Assembly: GCF_005280735.1 (NCBI RefSeq) | Contig: NZ_CP040077.1 | Span: 2,418,001-2,482,000 of the forward strand | Origin: Trinickia violacea | GTDB lineage: Bacteria > Pseudomonadota > Gammaproteobacteria > Burkholderiales > Burkholderiaceae | Direction: 5' to 3' | Length of the DNA stretch: 64,000 bases | In this document: in pieces, positions 16,963-25,608 of the stretch | Layout of the letters: each line of letters opens with the position of its first letter | Numbering within the stretch: position 1 is the first letter of the stretch | Program-made: the position numbers and the translations under genes | Notes under the pieces: generated by a model | Database searches by the model: none | Told to the model about the DNA's origin: nothing | What the model saw: the letters and a program-made list of their open reading frames with translations, nothing else

Positions 16963-18228
16963 TCATGCTTCCACCTGCTTTTCGAACAACTCTCTGAACA
17001 CAGGGTAAATGTCAGCTGCCGTCTCGACCTTCTTCATCGCGAGGTGCGGCTGCGTCACTGCAAGCTGCGCATATTCAAGCCACAGGTTCTGCTCCTCCGG
17101 CGCCACTTGAATATAGGCAAAATACCGTGTCTTCGTCAGGATGTCATCCTGTAGGATCTTACGGCATTTCGGCGAGTCGTCGGTCCAGTTGTCGCCGTCC
17201 GACGCCTGGGCTCCGTAAATATTCCATTCAGTCGGCGAGTAGCGCTCCTCCTGCACCTTGCGCATCAGCTCGAGCGCGCTCGACACCACCGTGCCGCCGC
17301 TTTCGGTCGAATGGAAGAACGTGTCTTCGTCGACCTCCTCCGCGCGCGTGTGGTGACGGATGAACACCACTTCGATCTTTTCGTAGTTACGTTTCAGGAA
17401 TAAGTACAGCAGGATGAAGAAGCGCTTGGCGAGATCCTTGCGTTGCTCGTCCATCGAACCCGACACGTCCATCAGGCAGAACATCACCGCCTGGCTCGAC
17501 GGCTGCGGCTGCTTCACGCGATTCACGTAACGCAAATCGAACGGATCGATGAACGGAATGCGCCATATGCGTCCGCGCAAATGATGGATCGCTTCCTCGA
17601 GCAGCTTGATCTCTTCGCGGTGGTCGCCGGGGTCGTTCGTCAAGTCCTCGAGCTGCTGTTCGAGTTCGCGCAGATTGTTGACGAGCGGCGCACCGAGCGC
17701 GATGCGCCGGCCCAGCGCGCTGCGCAGCGACCGCACCACGTCGATATTGTTCGGCGTGCCTTCTGCCGCCCAGCCCGCCCGGATGCTCTTCCACGTCGGC
17801 ACGGCAAGCAAATGGGTCTTGACGAGACGCGGCAACTCGAGATCGTCGAAGAAGTACTGCATGAACTCGTCGCGCGAGAGCTCGAACACGAAGTCGTCCT
17901 GCCCTTCGCCTTCGTTGCTCGCCTGACTGCCGCCGCCTCCGCTGCCGCCCTGCGGGCGAGGGATCTTGTCGCCACGGATATAGTCCGAGTTGCCCGGATG
18001 CACCATTTCGCGCTTGCCGCCGGGGCCGTGCCTGAACGACGGCTCCGCGATGTCCTTGCGCGGAATCGTGATGCTCTGGGTGTTCTGGATGTCTTTAATG
18101 CTGCGGTCGCGCACCGCCTCGGAAACGGCACGGCGGATATAGCTTTTCACGCGGCGCAAGAAACGCTCGCGATTTGCAATGCTCTTGTTCTTGCCTGCCA
18201 GCCTGCGGTCGATGATTTGGTGAAGCAC
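16963..18228 (-). CDS. yeaH: YeaH/YhbH family protein (DUF444)
   Basis: A 421-residue protein. The N-terminal 90 residues are basic (IIDRRLAGKNKSIANRERFL), a glycine-rich linker lies at about 92-108, and the C-terminal part is a von Willebrand A-like domain with the metal-site motif DVSGS at 254-258. Family knowledge: YeaH is coexpressed with the kinase PrkA/YeaG and is probably its partner or substrate in nitrogen and nutrient starvation. Here it sits between prkA and spoVR on the same strand. The gap to prkA (132 bp) holds a strong hairpin. Its stop overlaps a possible upstream spoVR start. Confidence 0.92.
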   Translation of the reverse strand: MLHQIIDRRLAGKNKSIANRERFLRRVKSYIRRAVSEAVRDRSIKDIQNTQSITIPRKDIAEPSFRHGPGGKREMVHPGNSDYIRGDKIPRPQGGSGGGGSQASNEGEGQDDFVFELSRDEFMQYFFDDLELPRLVKTHLLAVPTWKSIRAGWAAEGTPNNIDVVRSLRSALGRRIALGAPLVNNLRELEQQLEDLTNDPGDHREEIKLLEEAIHHLRGRIWRIPFIDPFDLRYVNRVKQPQPSSQAVMFCLMDVSGSMDEQRKDLAKRFFILLYLFLKRNYEKIEVVFIRHHTRAEEVDEDTFFHSTESGGTVVSSALELMRKVQEERYSPTEWNIYGAQASDGDNWTDDSPKCRKILQDDILTKTRYFAYIQVAPEEQNLWLEYAQLAVTQPHLAMKKVETAADIYPVFRELFEKQVEA

Positions 18229-18319
18229 AGCCGGTCTCCCGCTTGGAGTTCTCGAGCACGAGGCGCGGGTGACGGCGCGGGACTAGGTTTTAGGCCCGCG
18301 CGGCTCACGCCTCGCAAGG

Positions 18320-18346
18320 GGCTCGCGCGGACGCCCCGCGCGAGCC
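18320..18346 (-). terminator. Intraoperonic hairpin between prkA and yeaH
   Basis: A perfect 11-bp stem (18320-18330 with 18336-18346) with a 5-nt loop lies 15 bp downstream of the prkA stop. There is no T run on the minus strand, so full termination is unlikely. It may protect the prkA mRNA 3' end or lower expression of yeaH-spoVR. Confidence 0.5.
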
Positions 18347-18360
18347 GTGCGCGCGTCGGC

Positions 18361-20283
18361 TCATGACGACTTCCGAACGCGCAGATACCAGTCGCACAAG
18401 AGCCGGACCTGCTTCGGCGTATAGCCCTTGGTGACCATCCGATTGACGAAGTCTTCGTGCTTGCGCTGTTCCTCCGCCGATCCTTTCGCATTGAACGAAA
18501 TGACAGGCAACAGTTCCTCCGTGTTCGAGAACATCTTCTTTTCGATCACGACACGCAGTTTCTCGTAGCTGATCCAGGCCGGATTCTTGCCGCCATTGGC
18601 CGCCCGCGCGCGCAACACGAAATTGACGATCTCGTTGCGGAAGTCCTTCGGGTTGCTGATGCCGGCAGGTTTCTCGATCTTTTCGAGCTCTGCGTTCAAC
18701 GCGGCGCGATCGAAGCTCTCGCCCGTGTCGTGATCGCGGAACTCTTGATCCTGAATCCAGAAGTCCGCATACGTCACGTAGCGATCGAAGATGTTCTGCC
18801 CATACTCGGAATACGACTCCAGATACGCGGTCTGAATCTCCTTGCCGATGAACTCCGCATAGCGCGAGGCGAGCACGTCCTTCACGTAAGACAGGTACTT
18901 CTGCTCGGTTTCCGGCGGGAACTGCTCGCGCTCGATCTGCTGTTCGAGCACGTACATCAGGTGCACCGGGTTGGCGGCGACTTCGGTCGAATCGAAGTTG
19001 AACACACGCGACAGGATCTTGAACGCGAAGCGCGTCGACACACCGGTCATGCCTTCGTCGACGCCCGCGAAATCGCGGTACTCCTGATACGACTTCGCCT
19101 TCGGATCGGTGTCCTTGAGATTTTCGCCGTCGTACACCTGCATCTTCGAGAAGAGGCTCGAGTTCTCCGGTTCCTGCAAGCGCGTGAGCACCGACAATTG
19201 CGACATCATCTTCAGCGTGCCCGGTGCGCAGACCGCCTGGCTCAGGGAAGAGTTGCGGATCAGCTTCTCGTAGATCTTGATCTCTTCCGACACGCGCAGG
19301 CAATACGGCACCTTCACGATGAAGATACGGTCGAGCAGCGCCTCATTGTTGCGATTGTTCTTGAACGCCTTCCACTCGGACTCGTTCGAGTGCGCGAGGA
19401 TGATGCCGTCGAACGGGATCGCCCCGAAGCCTTCCGTGCCCTTGAAGTTGCCTTCCTGGGTCGCCGTCAAGAGCGGGTGCAGCACTTTGATCGGCGCCTT
19501 GAACATTTCGACGAACTCGAGCAAACCCTGATTCGCGAGGCACAGGCCGCCGGAGTAGCTGTATGCATCGGCGTCGTCCTGGGCGTACTGCTCGAGCTTG
19601 CGGATATCGACCTTGCCGACGAGCGAGGAGATGTCTTGATTATTCTCGTCACCCGGTTCGGTCTTCGCGATGCCGATCTGCCGAAGGATCTGCGGATAGC
19701 GGCGCACGACGCGGAACTTGCGGATGTCGCCGTTGTATTCGTGAAGACGCTTGACGGCCCACGGGCTCAGAATGCTCTTCAAGTAGCGGCGCGGTATACC
19801 GTATTGCTCTTCCAGGATCGGGCCGTCTTCGTCGTAGTCGAAGAGCCCGAGTGGCGACTCGTTCACGGGCGAGCCCTTGATCGAGTAGAACGGCACGCGC
19901 TCCATCAACTGCTTGAGACGCTCCGCGATTGATGATTTCCCGCCCCCGACAGGTCCCAGCAGATAGAGAATCTGCTTCTTTTCTTCAAGCCCTTGAGCCG
20001 CATGCCGGAAGTAGGCGACGACCTGCTCGATCACCTCTTCCATACCGTAGAACTCACGGAACGCGGGATAGACCTTGATCACTTTGTTCGCGAAGATCCT
20101 CGATAGGCGAGAGTCGTTGCGAGTGTCGATCTGTTCGGGTTCGCCGATTGCCGTCAGCATGCGTTCGCCAGCTGTAGCGTACGCGGCGGGATTGTCTTTG
20201 CAGAGCGCGAGATACTCTTCGAGTGAGAACTCCTCTTCCCGTGTTTTCTCGAAGCGGTTCGCGAAGCTGCTGTAGATATCCAT
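18361..20283 (-). CDS. prkA: Serine protein kinase/AAA ATPase PrkA (YeaG)
   Basis: A 640-residue cytosolic protein close to E. coli YeaG (644). The AAA-type N-terminal part carries the Walker A motif GPVGGGKS at about 110-117. The C-terminal PrkA domain follows (about 420-635). I chose MDIYSSFANRF (ATG 20283) because a strong gaggagg ribosome site lies 8 bp upstream. The longer frame to 20346 lacks family similarity. PrkA acts in stationary-phase and stress responses; in Bacillus it has also been described as an ATP-dependent protease. It is the first gene of the prkA-yeaH-spoVR unit. Confidence 0.94.
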   Translation of the reverse strand: MDIYSSFANRFEKTREEEFSLEEYLALCKDNPAAYATAGERMLTAIGEPEQIDTRNDSRLSRIFANKVIKVYPAFREFYGMEEVIEQVVAYFRHAAQGLEEKKQILYLLGPVGGGKSSIAERLKQLMERVPFYSIKGSPVNESPLGLFDYDEDGPILEEQYGIPRRYLKSILSPWAVKRLHEYNGDIRKFRVVRRYPQILRQIGIAKTEPGDENNQDISSLVGKVDIRKLEQYAQDDADAYSYSGGLCLANQGLLEFVEMFKAPIKVLHPLLTATQEGNFKGTEGFGAIPFDGIILAHSNESEWKAFKNNRNNEALLDRIFIVKVPYCLRVSEEIKIYEKLIRNSSLSQAVCAPGTLKMMSQLSVLTRLQEPENSSLFSKMQVYDGENLKDTDPKAKSYQEYRDFAGVDEGMTGVSTRFAFKILSRVFNFDSTEVAANPVHLMYVLEQQIEREQFPPETEQKYLSYVKDVLASRYAEFIGKEIQTAYLESYSEYGQNIFDRYVTYADFWIQDQEFRDHDTGESFDRAALNAELEKIEKPAGISNPKDFRNEIVNFVLRARAANGGKNPAWISYEKLRVVIEKKMFSNTEELLPVISFNAKGSAEEQRKHEDFVNRMVTKGYTPKQVRLLCDWYLRVRKSS

Positions 20284-20381
20284 GCTACCTCCTCGCCGAA
20301 GTCTGCGATCGATGCCGCGCGCGGTGCGCAAAATCGGAAACGACATCGCTCGAATTCATCCTAAACCCTTTTAAATTTTTT

Positions 20382-20401
20382 TTCACGAACAACATTGTGA
20401 A
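20382..20401. promoter_or_regulatory. Inverted repeat upstream of prkA
   Basis: TTCAC and GTGAA arms separated by 10 bp lie about 100 bp upstream of the prkA start. This could be a regulator site. No clear -35/-10 pair was found by eye. The rest of 20284-20934 holds no supported gene; the + frame at 20408-20815 has no ribosome site or protein-like pattern. Confidence 0.3.
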
Positions 20402-20934
20402 AAGCGCATGGCGTCATTCCCAGCTTGGAAACGCAGATTCGGTCACCTACAATCTTGTTCCCGGATCTTCACTGCCACCGCGTTCCTGCTCTTACTTGAG
20501 ACAAAACTTTTTGTGCTTGGGACGGTGACGCAGTGCAAGAATTTCGCCTGTACGCCAGCGTACTTTCGTTGCAGGTCTCGTGTTGCCACGCGTCTGCCAT
20601 CCCACATAATTCCCACGCTGCCGATGTGCGCTTTGCAGCGCTCGCACACACGCTGGCACACGTCTTCGCAGTCTAGGCCCCGCACGTTTTTTGTCCGACT
20701 TGCGATAGGTCTCCTCGCCTGCCTCCTTCCTACCTTATACGCGCGACACGCCGTTTCCGATTACACGGTTTGTCGATTGGTTACAGTTTTTTTCTGCGTG
20801 CTGTCGCGATGCTGAAATGGTGCATGCGCGAGCGTCGCTTTCCGTCGCTGCAGCATCGATCGACACCTCTTTTTCACGGTTTGTCGGCGCTACGCCGAGT
20901 CAAGCTCGAAGGAACCTTCCACTCGATTGCACGC

Positions 20935-23457
20935 TCATCGAAGCGGCGTGAGCGTGAGCCGATGGACATCGGGTCCCGGCAAGAACGGGCTCGGCTCCCC
21001 GCGCTCCCATGCGCGGTGGCCGGCCAAAAAATATGGCGACAGCGGATGTCCCGATGCACCGCCCGGCATCTCGAGAATGCCGTCTTCCTCGTGACCAGGC
21101 GACACCGCGAAGCGCTCGGATGCGCCGAACGACGGGTGCTGAACGCGCGGCATGTCGATGTCGCCCGGCATCGGATCGGCCGGCGCGCCGAGCCATCCGC
21201 GGACCGATTCCGGCAGCAGCCGCGCGAACGGGTGATAGAGCGCGAGGCGATTGCGCTCGCCCCAGCTCGCATCGTCGAGCGTGGCGTGATGGCGCACATT
21301 GCGGGCGATCGTCGCGTCGATGCGATCGAGAACGAACGCGCGCCAATTCGTATCGCGCGACGGCACCCATGCATGCTGTTGGGCAAGCGCTTCCATGACC
21401 GGCTCCAAGCGCGACGATGCACGTCCGGCAGTCGGCGAGGAAAGCCACGGCATGACGCCTTTCGCCTGCGACGATTTCGGCCAGCGTTGCTGCATGCGCG
21501 CATCGAGCGGGCCGAACCATGCCTCGTAGAACGATTGATAGAAATCGCGCACGAGCGTATAGCCGGCCGCATCGCTATCGGCGCGTCCGTTCCAAGCGCT
21601 CACGATACGCTTGAACGCCGCACGCTGCGGATGATCGCGCAACGCGTCTTCATCGAGCGTATCGAGCGCGAGCTCGCGCCAATAACGCACCCATAGCGCA
21701 CGGTCGTCGAGCTGAATCGCGAGCAGATCGCGTTCGTCGAAACGCTCGCGGGCGAACAGATCGTCGCGGATCTGCGTGGCGCGCGCACCCATGTCGGCGC
21801 CGCTGTCGCCGATCTTGTGCTGTTCGTGCACGTCGCCGAGCTGGGTATTGTTCGCGGTCCACAAACGGCCTTGCGGTGGATCGATCACGTGCGGAGTGTT
21901 CGCGGCAGGCAAGCGCTCGAACCGCGACGCCGCCGATGTGGCGCCGGCCGGAACCGGTAAGCCTTGCGAGTCGAACATCGCGTCCGGCAAGGGCCCCGCG
22001 AGCGTCCAGGCGATATGGCCACCGCGATCGGCGACGACGAGGTTCTGCGTCGGGATGCCGCTCTCCTGTCCGGCCGCCAATGCTTGCCTGACGTCACGCG
22101 CCTGTTCCATTCGGATCAGATTCACATTGACCGCGCCGGGCAGATACGCGGCCCAGCGCACCGCGTATGTGCGCGCCGCGTGACCGCGGGTCGTACTCCC
22201 CTTGTCCGCGTCAACCTCGAGCATCGGCCCCCAGCGCGTCTCGCGCACCGGGAGTTGCACGGAGGGCGCGCCCTTGACGGCGATCGTTTCGACATGCTCG
22301 TCCGCGCGTTCCCATTCGCCGCCCGGCCCGCGATAGCGCAATGGATCGGCCGGATCGCGTTCGATCTCCACCAAGTCGATGAAATGTCCGTAGCTGTTCG
22401 TGAACCCCCACGCCACGTCGCCGTTGCTGCCCGCCACGACGAGCGGCGTGCCCGGCAAGCTCACGCCGGAAAGGCGCCGGGTGCGGCCCCGGGTTGGGTC
22501 CGTCTCGTCGGGGAAATACAGCGTCAGCCGGTACCAGATGTTCGGCAGGCGCAAGCCGAGATGCATGTCATTCGCGACCAACGCTCGCCCTCCCACGCCA
22601 TGTGCGGCATCGACGGCCCAGTTGTTGCTGCCGATGGCCGCCGAGGGCGGAATGAAAGCCTCGGCGTGCGCGGTCGTGGCCGTTGGCGACTTGTCGTCGA
22701 GCCAATCGGGGCGGGTCGCGGGAATGACCGGCGGTCCCGCAACGGTCGGCTGGCCGTCGAGCGGTGCGTCCCAGCGGCTGCCGGAAGGCGTCAGGAACGC
22801 GAACAGGTCAGGCGGCATCGCATCGCGGAGCGCCGCGCGCGCGAGGATGTGCGGCACTTCGCCCGCTTGGAGGTCGAGGTACATCGCGTAGACGACGAGC
22901 AGCGTATCGGCGGGCCGCCACGGCTGCGGCGCCGCGCGCAGCATCGCGTATTCGAACGGGCGCGCGGAGAGCGATGCGAGGCCGGCGTTGACGCCGGCCG
23001 TATAGCGGCCAAGCAAGGCGCGCTCGTCGGCCGGCAGCGCCGCGACCGCTATCTCGGCTCGGGACCGAAAGCGGTTCAGCCGGTTCTGCTCGTCGATCGC
23101 GAGCGCGTCGCCGCCGATCAGCGCGGCCAGCTCTCCTGCCGCGACGCGGCGCAGCAGATCCATCTGAAAGAAGCGGTCCTGCGCCTGGGCGAAACCGGTG
23201 GCGAACGCGACGTCGGCACGGGTGGCGCCGCGAATCGTCACGACGCCCTGCGCATCGCGCGAGATCGTGACGGGCTCGGAAAGGCCCGCTTCGGCGCGGG
23301 TTCCGTCAAGCTGGGGAAGGCTTGCGCGCAGGAAAAGCCAGATTCCCGCTGCGCAGACGATGAGGATCAGCAGAATGGCCGCGACGCCGATACCGGCGAT
23401 CCGGGTGATCCGGGTGATCCGGAAGGAAGAACGGCGGGCTTCGGTGCGCAGCAGCAT
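20935..23457 (-). CDS. Penicillin acylase family (Ntn) amidohydrolase
   Basis: An 840-residue protein anchored or exported by an N-terminal hydrophobic segment (about 20-44). It then has the alpha-chain part, a spacer, and the autocatalytic site G276-S277-N-N-W, where S277 becomes the N-terminal nucleophile of the beta chain. Other conserved parts are ANDMHLGLRLPNIWY and the WGFTNSYGHFIDL segment. Family members hydrolyse amide bonds of penicillins, N-acyl homoserine lactones or acyl amino acids. The natural substrate cannot be predicted from sequence alone. I chose ATG 23457 to put the signal anchor near the start. A 9-bp tandem repeat (atccgggtg) encodes RITRITRI beside the anchor. Confidence 0.88.
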   Translation of the reverse strand: MLLRTEARRSSFRITRITRIAGIGVAAILLILIVCAAGIWLFLRASLPQLDGTRAEAGLSEPVTISRDAQGVVTIRGATRADVAFATGFAQAQDRFFQMDLLRRVAAGELAALIGGDALAIDEQNRLNRFRSRAEIAVAALPADERALLGRYTAGVNAGLASLSARPFEYAMLRAAPQPWRPADTLLVVYAMYLDLQAGEVPHILARAALRDAMPPDLFAFLTPSGSRWDAPLDGQPTVAGPPVIPATRPDWLDDKSPTATTAHAEAFIPPSAAIGSNNWAVDAAHGVGGRALVANDMHLGLRLPNIWYRLTLYFPDETDPTRGRTRRLSGVSLPGTPLVVAGSNGDVAWGFTNSYGHFIDLVEIERDPADPLRYRGPGGEWERADEHVETIAVKGAPSVQLPVRETRWGPMLEVDADKGSTTRGHAARTYAVRWAAYLPGAVNVNLIRMEQARDVRQALAAGQESGIPTQNLVVADRGGHIAWTLAGPLPDAMFDSQGLPVPAGATSAASRFERLPAANTPHVIDPPQGRLWTANNTQLGDVHEQHKIGDSGADMGARATQIRDDLFARERFDERDLLAIQLDDRALWVRYWRELALDTLDEDALRDHPQRAAFKRIVSAWNGRADSDAAGYTLVRDFYQSFYEAWFGPLDARMQQRWPKSSQAKGVMPWLSSPTAGRASSRLEPVMEALAQQHAWVPSRDTNWRAFVLDRIDATIARNVRHHATLDDASWGERNRLALYHPFARLLPESVRGWLGAPADPMPGDIDMPRVQHPSFGASERFAVSPGHEEDGILEMPGGASGHPLSPYFLAGHRAWERGEPSPFLPGPDVHRLTLTPLR

Positions 23458-23520
23458 AGGCAGGCATCCCCGGGCAGGTCGGTTGGCGCAGCGGCACGAT
23501 GGCGCTGCGCGCATTTTAAC

Positions 23521-23571
23521 GGGGACGTAAGACGGCTACGTCCCCTGCGCCCAGGTTGCCGCCCTGGGCGC
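23521..23571 (-). terminator. Two adjacent hairpins after chemoreceptor gene
   Basis: Two perfect 9-bp stems abut: 23563-23571 with 23547-23555, touching the chemoreceptor stop codon, and 23537-23545 with 23521-23529. The minus strand then reads GTTAAAAT, only weakly T-rich. They probably separate the chemoreceptor transcript from the penicillin acylase gene. Confidence 0.55.
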
Positions 23572-25386
23572 TTAGAACGTCTCCCAGTCGTTGTCGGAAC
23601 CGCCTGCTGCAACTGCTGCGGCCCGTGCGGGCTGAGACGCGGGCGCGGCCGGCTTGTGGGCGGCGCGCGCAGGGCCTTTCGCCGGCGCCGAGGCGAGCAT
23701 GGGAGCCGGCTCAGCCTTCGGCGCGGAGGCTGCTGCCGCACGAGCCGCGGACAGCGCCGGTGCCGGCGCCGCCGCCGTCACACGCGCGGCGGGCTTGGCG
23801 CGCGACACGGCACGAGCCGGCGATGCCGCCACAGCAGGCGCCGCATAGCCGTCGTCGAGCCGGAACACGGCCACCGTCGAGCGCAGCTTGCTCGCCTGGT
23901 CTTCGAGCGATTGCGCCGCGGCCGCCGCTTCCTCGACCAACGCCGCGTTCTGCTGCGTCACTTCGTCCATTTGCGTGACCGCGCGCGCCACTTGGTCGAT
24001 ACCCGTGCTCTGCTCCTCGGACGCGGCGGCGATTTCGCCCATGATGTCGGTCACGCGCTGCACCGCGCCGATGATCTCTTCCATCGTGCGCCCCGCCTCG
24101 TCGACGAGCGCCGACCCCGTACGCACGCGCTCGACCGACGTATCGATCAGCTCCTTGATTTCCTTGGCCGCCGCCGACGAACGCTGCGCCAAGCTGCGCA
24201 CCTCGCCCGCGACGACCGCAAAGCCGCGCCCGTCTTCGCCCGCGCGGGCGGCCTCGACCGCCGCGTTCAGCGCAAGGATATTGGTCTGGAACGCGATGCC
24301 TTCAATGATCGCGATGATGTCGGCGATCTTGGCCGAGCTTTGGTTGATGTCGCCCATCGTGCCGACGACCTGCCCGACCACCGCATTGCCCTTGTTGGCG
24401 ATCTCCGATGCGTTCGCCGCCAGCGCGCTCGCCTGCCGCGCGTTCTCGGCGTTCTGACGCACCGTGCCGGTCAGCTGGTCCATGCTGGACGCGGTTTCCT
24501 GCAGCGCGGACGCCTGCTCTTCAGTGCGCGACGACAGATCGACGTTGCCCGCCGCGATCTGCTTGGTCGCCGACGCAATCGATTCGCTGCCCGAGCGCAC
24601 CGAGCGCACCGTGTCGGTCAGGCTCTTTTGCATCTTGCCGAGCCCTTCGATCAAGAGCCCCATTTCGTCGTGCGAGCGCGCGACGATTTGCCGGCGCAGG
24701 TCGCCCGCGGCGATCGCATCGAAGTGGCCGAGCGCTTCGTCGAGCGGGCGCGCGATCGCGCCGCGCAGCGTCGTATACGACAGCAGCGCCGCGCCCAGCC
24801 CCGCGATCAGGAAGGCGATCGTCACGAGGCGAAACGTCCCGAACGCCGATTGCGCGTCCCGGTAGCCCTGGTCGGCCTGCGAGAACTGCAGCTGGCGCAG
24901 CGCGTCGTCGGCGTTTGCGAGGTCGTTGTAGGCCACCTGGATGCGGTTCGCGAAATCGATGAACTTGTCGTGATCGTTCGCCTGGATGACGGGCGCTTCG
25001 GAGTCGAGCAGCTGATGCAGGGCGTCGCGCTTGGCCGATACGTCCTGCGCGAGCTTGTCCTCGTTGGCGTCGCGCGGCAGATCGAGGTATTTCTTCCACC
25101 ACATGTCCGAATTCGTGCGCATGAGCTTCGCGCGCTCGAGGGTGGCGGCCGCGTCCGGCGTGCCGGCCTGGAACGCGGCGCGGTCGAGCGCCAGGCGCTC
25201 GCGCGCCGCGTAGACTTCCGCGTTGCCGATGTTGACGGCGCTCGGCATCTGGTTCGTATAGGTGTCGCGGTAGGCGTCGTTCGCGCGGCCCATGCCGAAC
25301 AGGCCCAATACCCCGAGCGCCAGCAGCGGCGCGGAAAGGAACGCCATCGTCAAACCGATGCGTGCTTTGATCGAAATGCTCTTCAT
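23572..25386 (-). CDS. Methyl-accepting chemotaxis protein with CheR tether
   Basis: A 604-residue chemoreceptor: membrane segment 1 (about 10-30), a periplasmic four-helix-type ligand domain (about 31-190), membrane segment 2 (about 191-212), HAMP, then a signalling domain with the hairpin tip IAIIEGIAFQTNILALNAA. A 90-residue Ala/Pro-rich linker leads to the final residues NDWETF. That ending is the CheR/CheB docking pentapeptide seen in E. coli Tar and Tsr, so this is a high-abundance-type receptor that recruits the methyltransferase. It lies just downstream of the ribose genes, so a sugar ligand, possibly via RbsB as for Trg, is plausible but not shown. Confidence 0.93.
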   Translation of the reverse strand: MKSISIKARIGLTMAFLSAPLLALGVLGLFGMGRANDAYRDTYTNQMPSAVNIGNAEVYAARERLALDRAAFQAGTPDAAATLERAKLMRTNSDMWWKKYLDLPRDANEDKLAQDVSAKRDALHQLLDSEAPVIQANDHDKFIDFANRIQVAYNDLANADDALRQLQFSQADQGYRDAQSAFGTFRLVTIAFLIAGLGAALLSYTTLRGAIARPLDEALGHFDAIAAGDLRRQIVARSHDEMGLLIEGLGKMQKSLTDTVRSVRSGSESIASATKQIAAGNVDLSSRTEEQASALQETASSMDQLTGTVRQNAENARQASALAANASEIANKGNAVVGQVVGTMGDINQSSAKIADIIAIIEGIAFQTNILALNAAVEAARAGEDGRGFAVVAGEVRSLAQRSSAAAKEIKELIDTSVERVRTGSALVDEAGRTMEEIIGAVQRVTDIMGEIAAASEEQSTGIDQVARAVTQMDEVTQQNAALVEEAAAAAQSLEDQASKLRSTVAVFRLDDGYAAPAVAASPARAVSRAKPAARVTAAAPAPALSAARAAAASAPKAEPAPMLASAPAKGPARAAHKPAAPASQPARAAAVAAGGSDNDWETF

Positions 25387-25608
25387 GGTGTTGCGAAGTC
25401 CTTTAACGCATCGATGGGGAATCGGAGTCGTGCGGGCGCGCGCATGACGCCTGGCGAATAGGCGCGATTAGACGCCGCGCTCTAGCCACGTTTACGGCGC
25501 GAACGCAGTGGACTTGAAGCACTTTTTACCGTATGAAGAATGGGCGTGTCACAGGCTTATAACTTTTACAAAGCCCGATTTTGCGAACGCCCCGCCAGGT
25601 GCGCCCTG

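Noticed and set aside
15314..17008. 564-aa + strand frame opposite spoVR
   Set aside because: Antisense shadow; low Met/Lys, no motifs.
20408..20815. 135-aa + strand frame between prkA and the acylase gene
   Set aside because: Rich in Cys/Arg/Thr without pattern, no ribosome site; likely random.
23377..23421. Tandem atccgggtg repeats near the acylase start
   Set aside because: Short coding repeat giving RITRITRI beside the membrane anchor; noted in the gene entry, not a separate element.
21964..25461. 1165-aa + strand frame
   Set aside because: Runs antisense through the acylase and chemoreceptor genes; Arg/His/Ala-rich shadow typical of GC-rich DNA.
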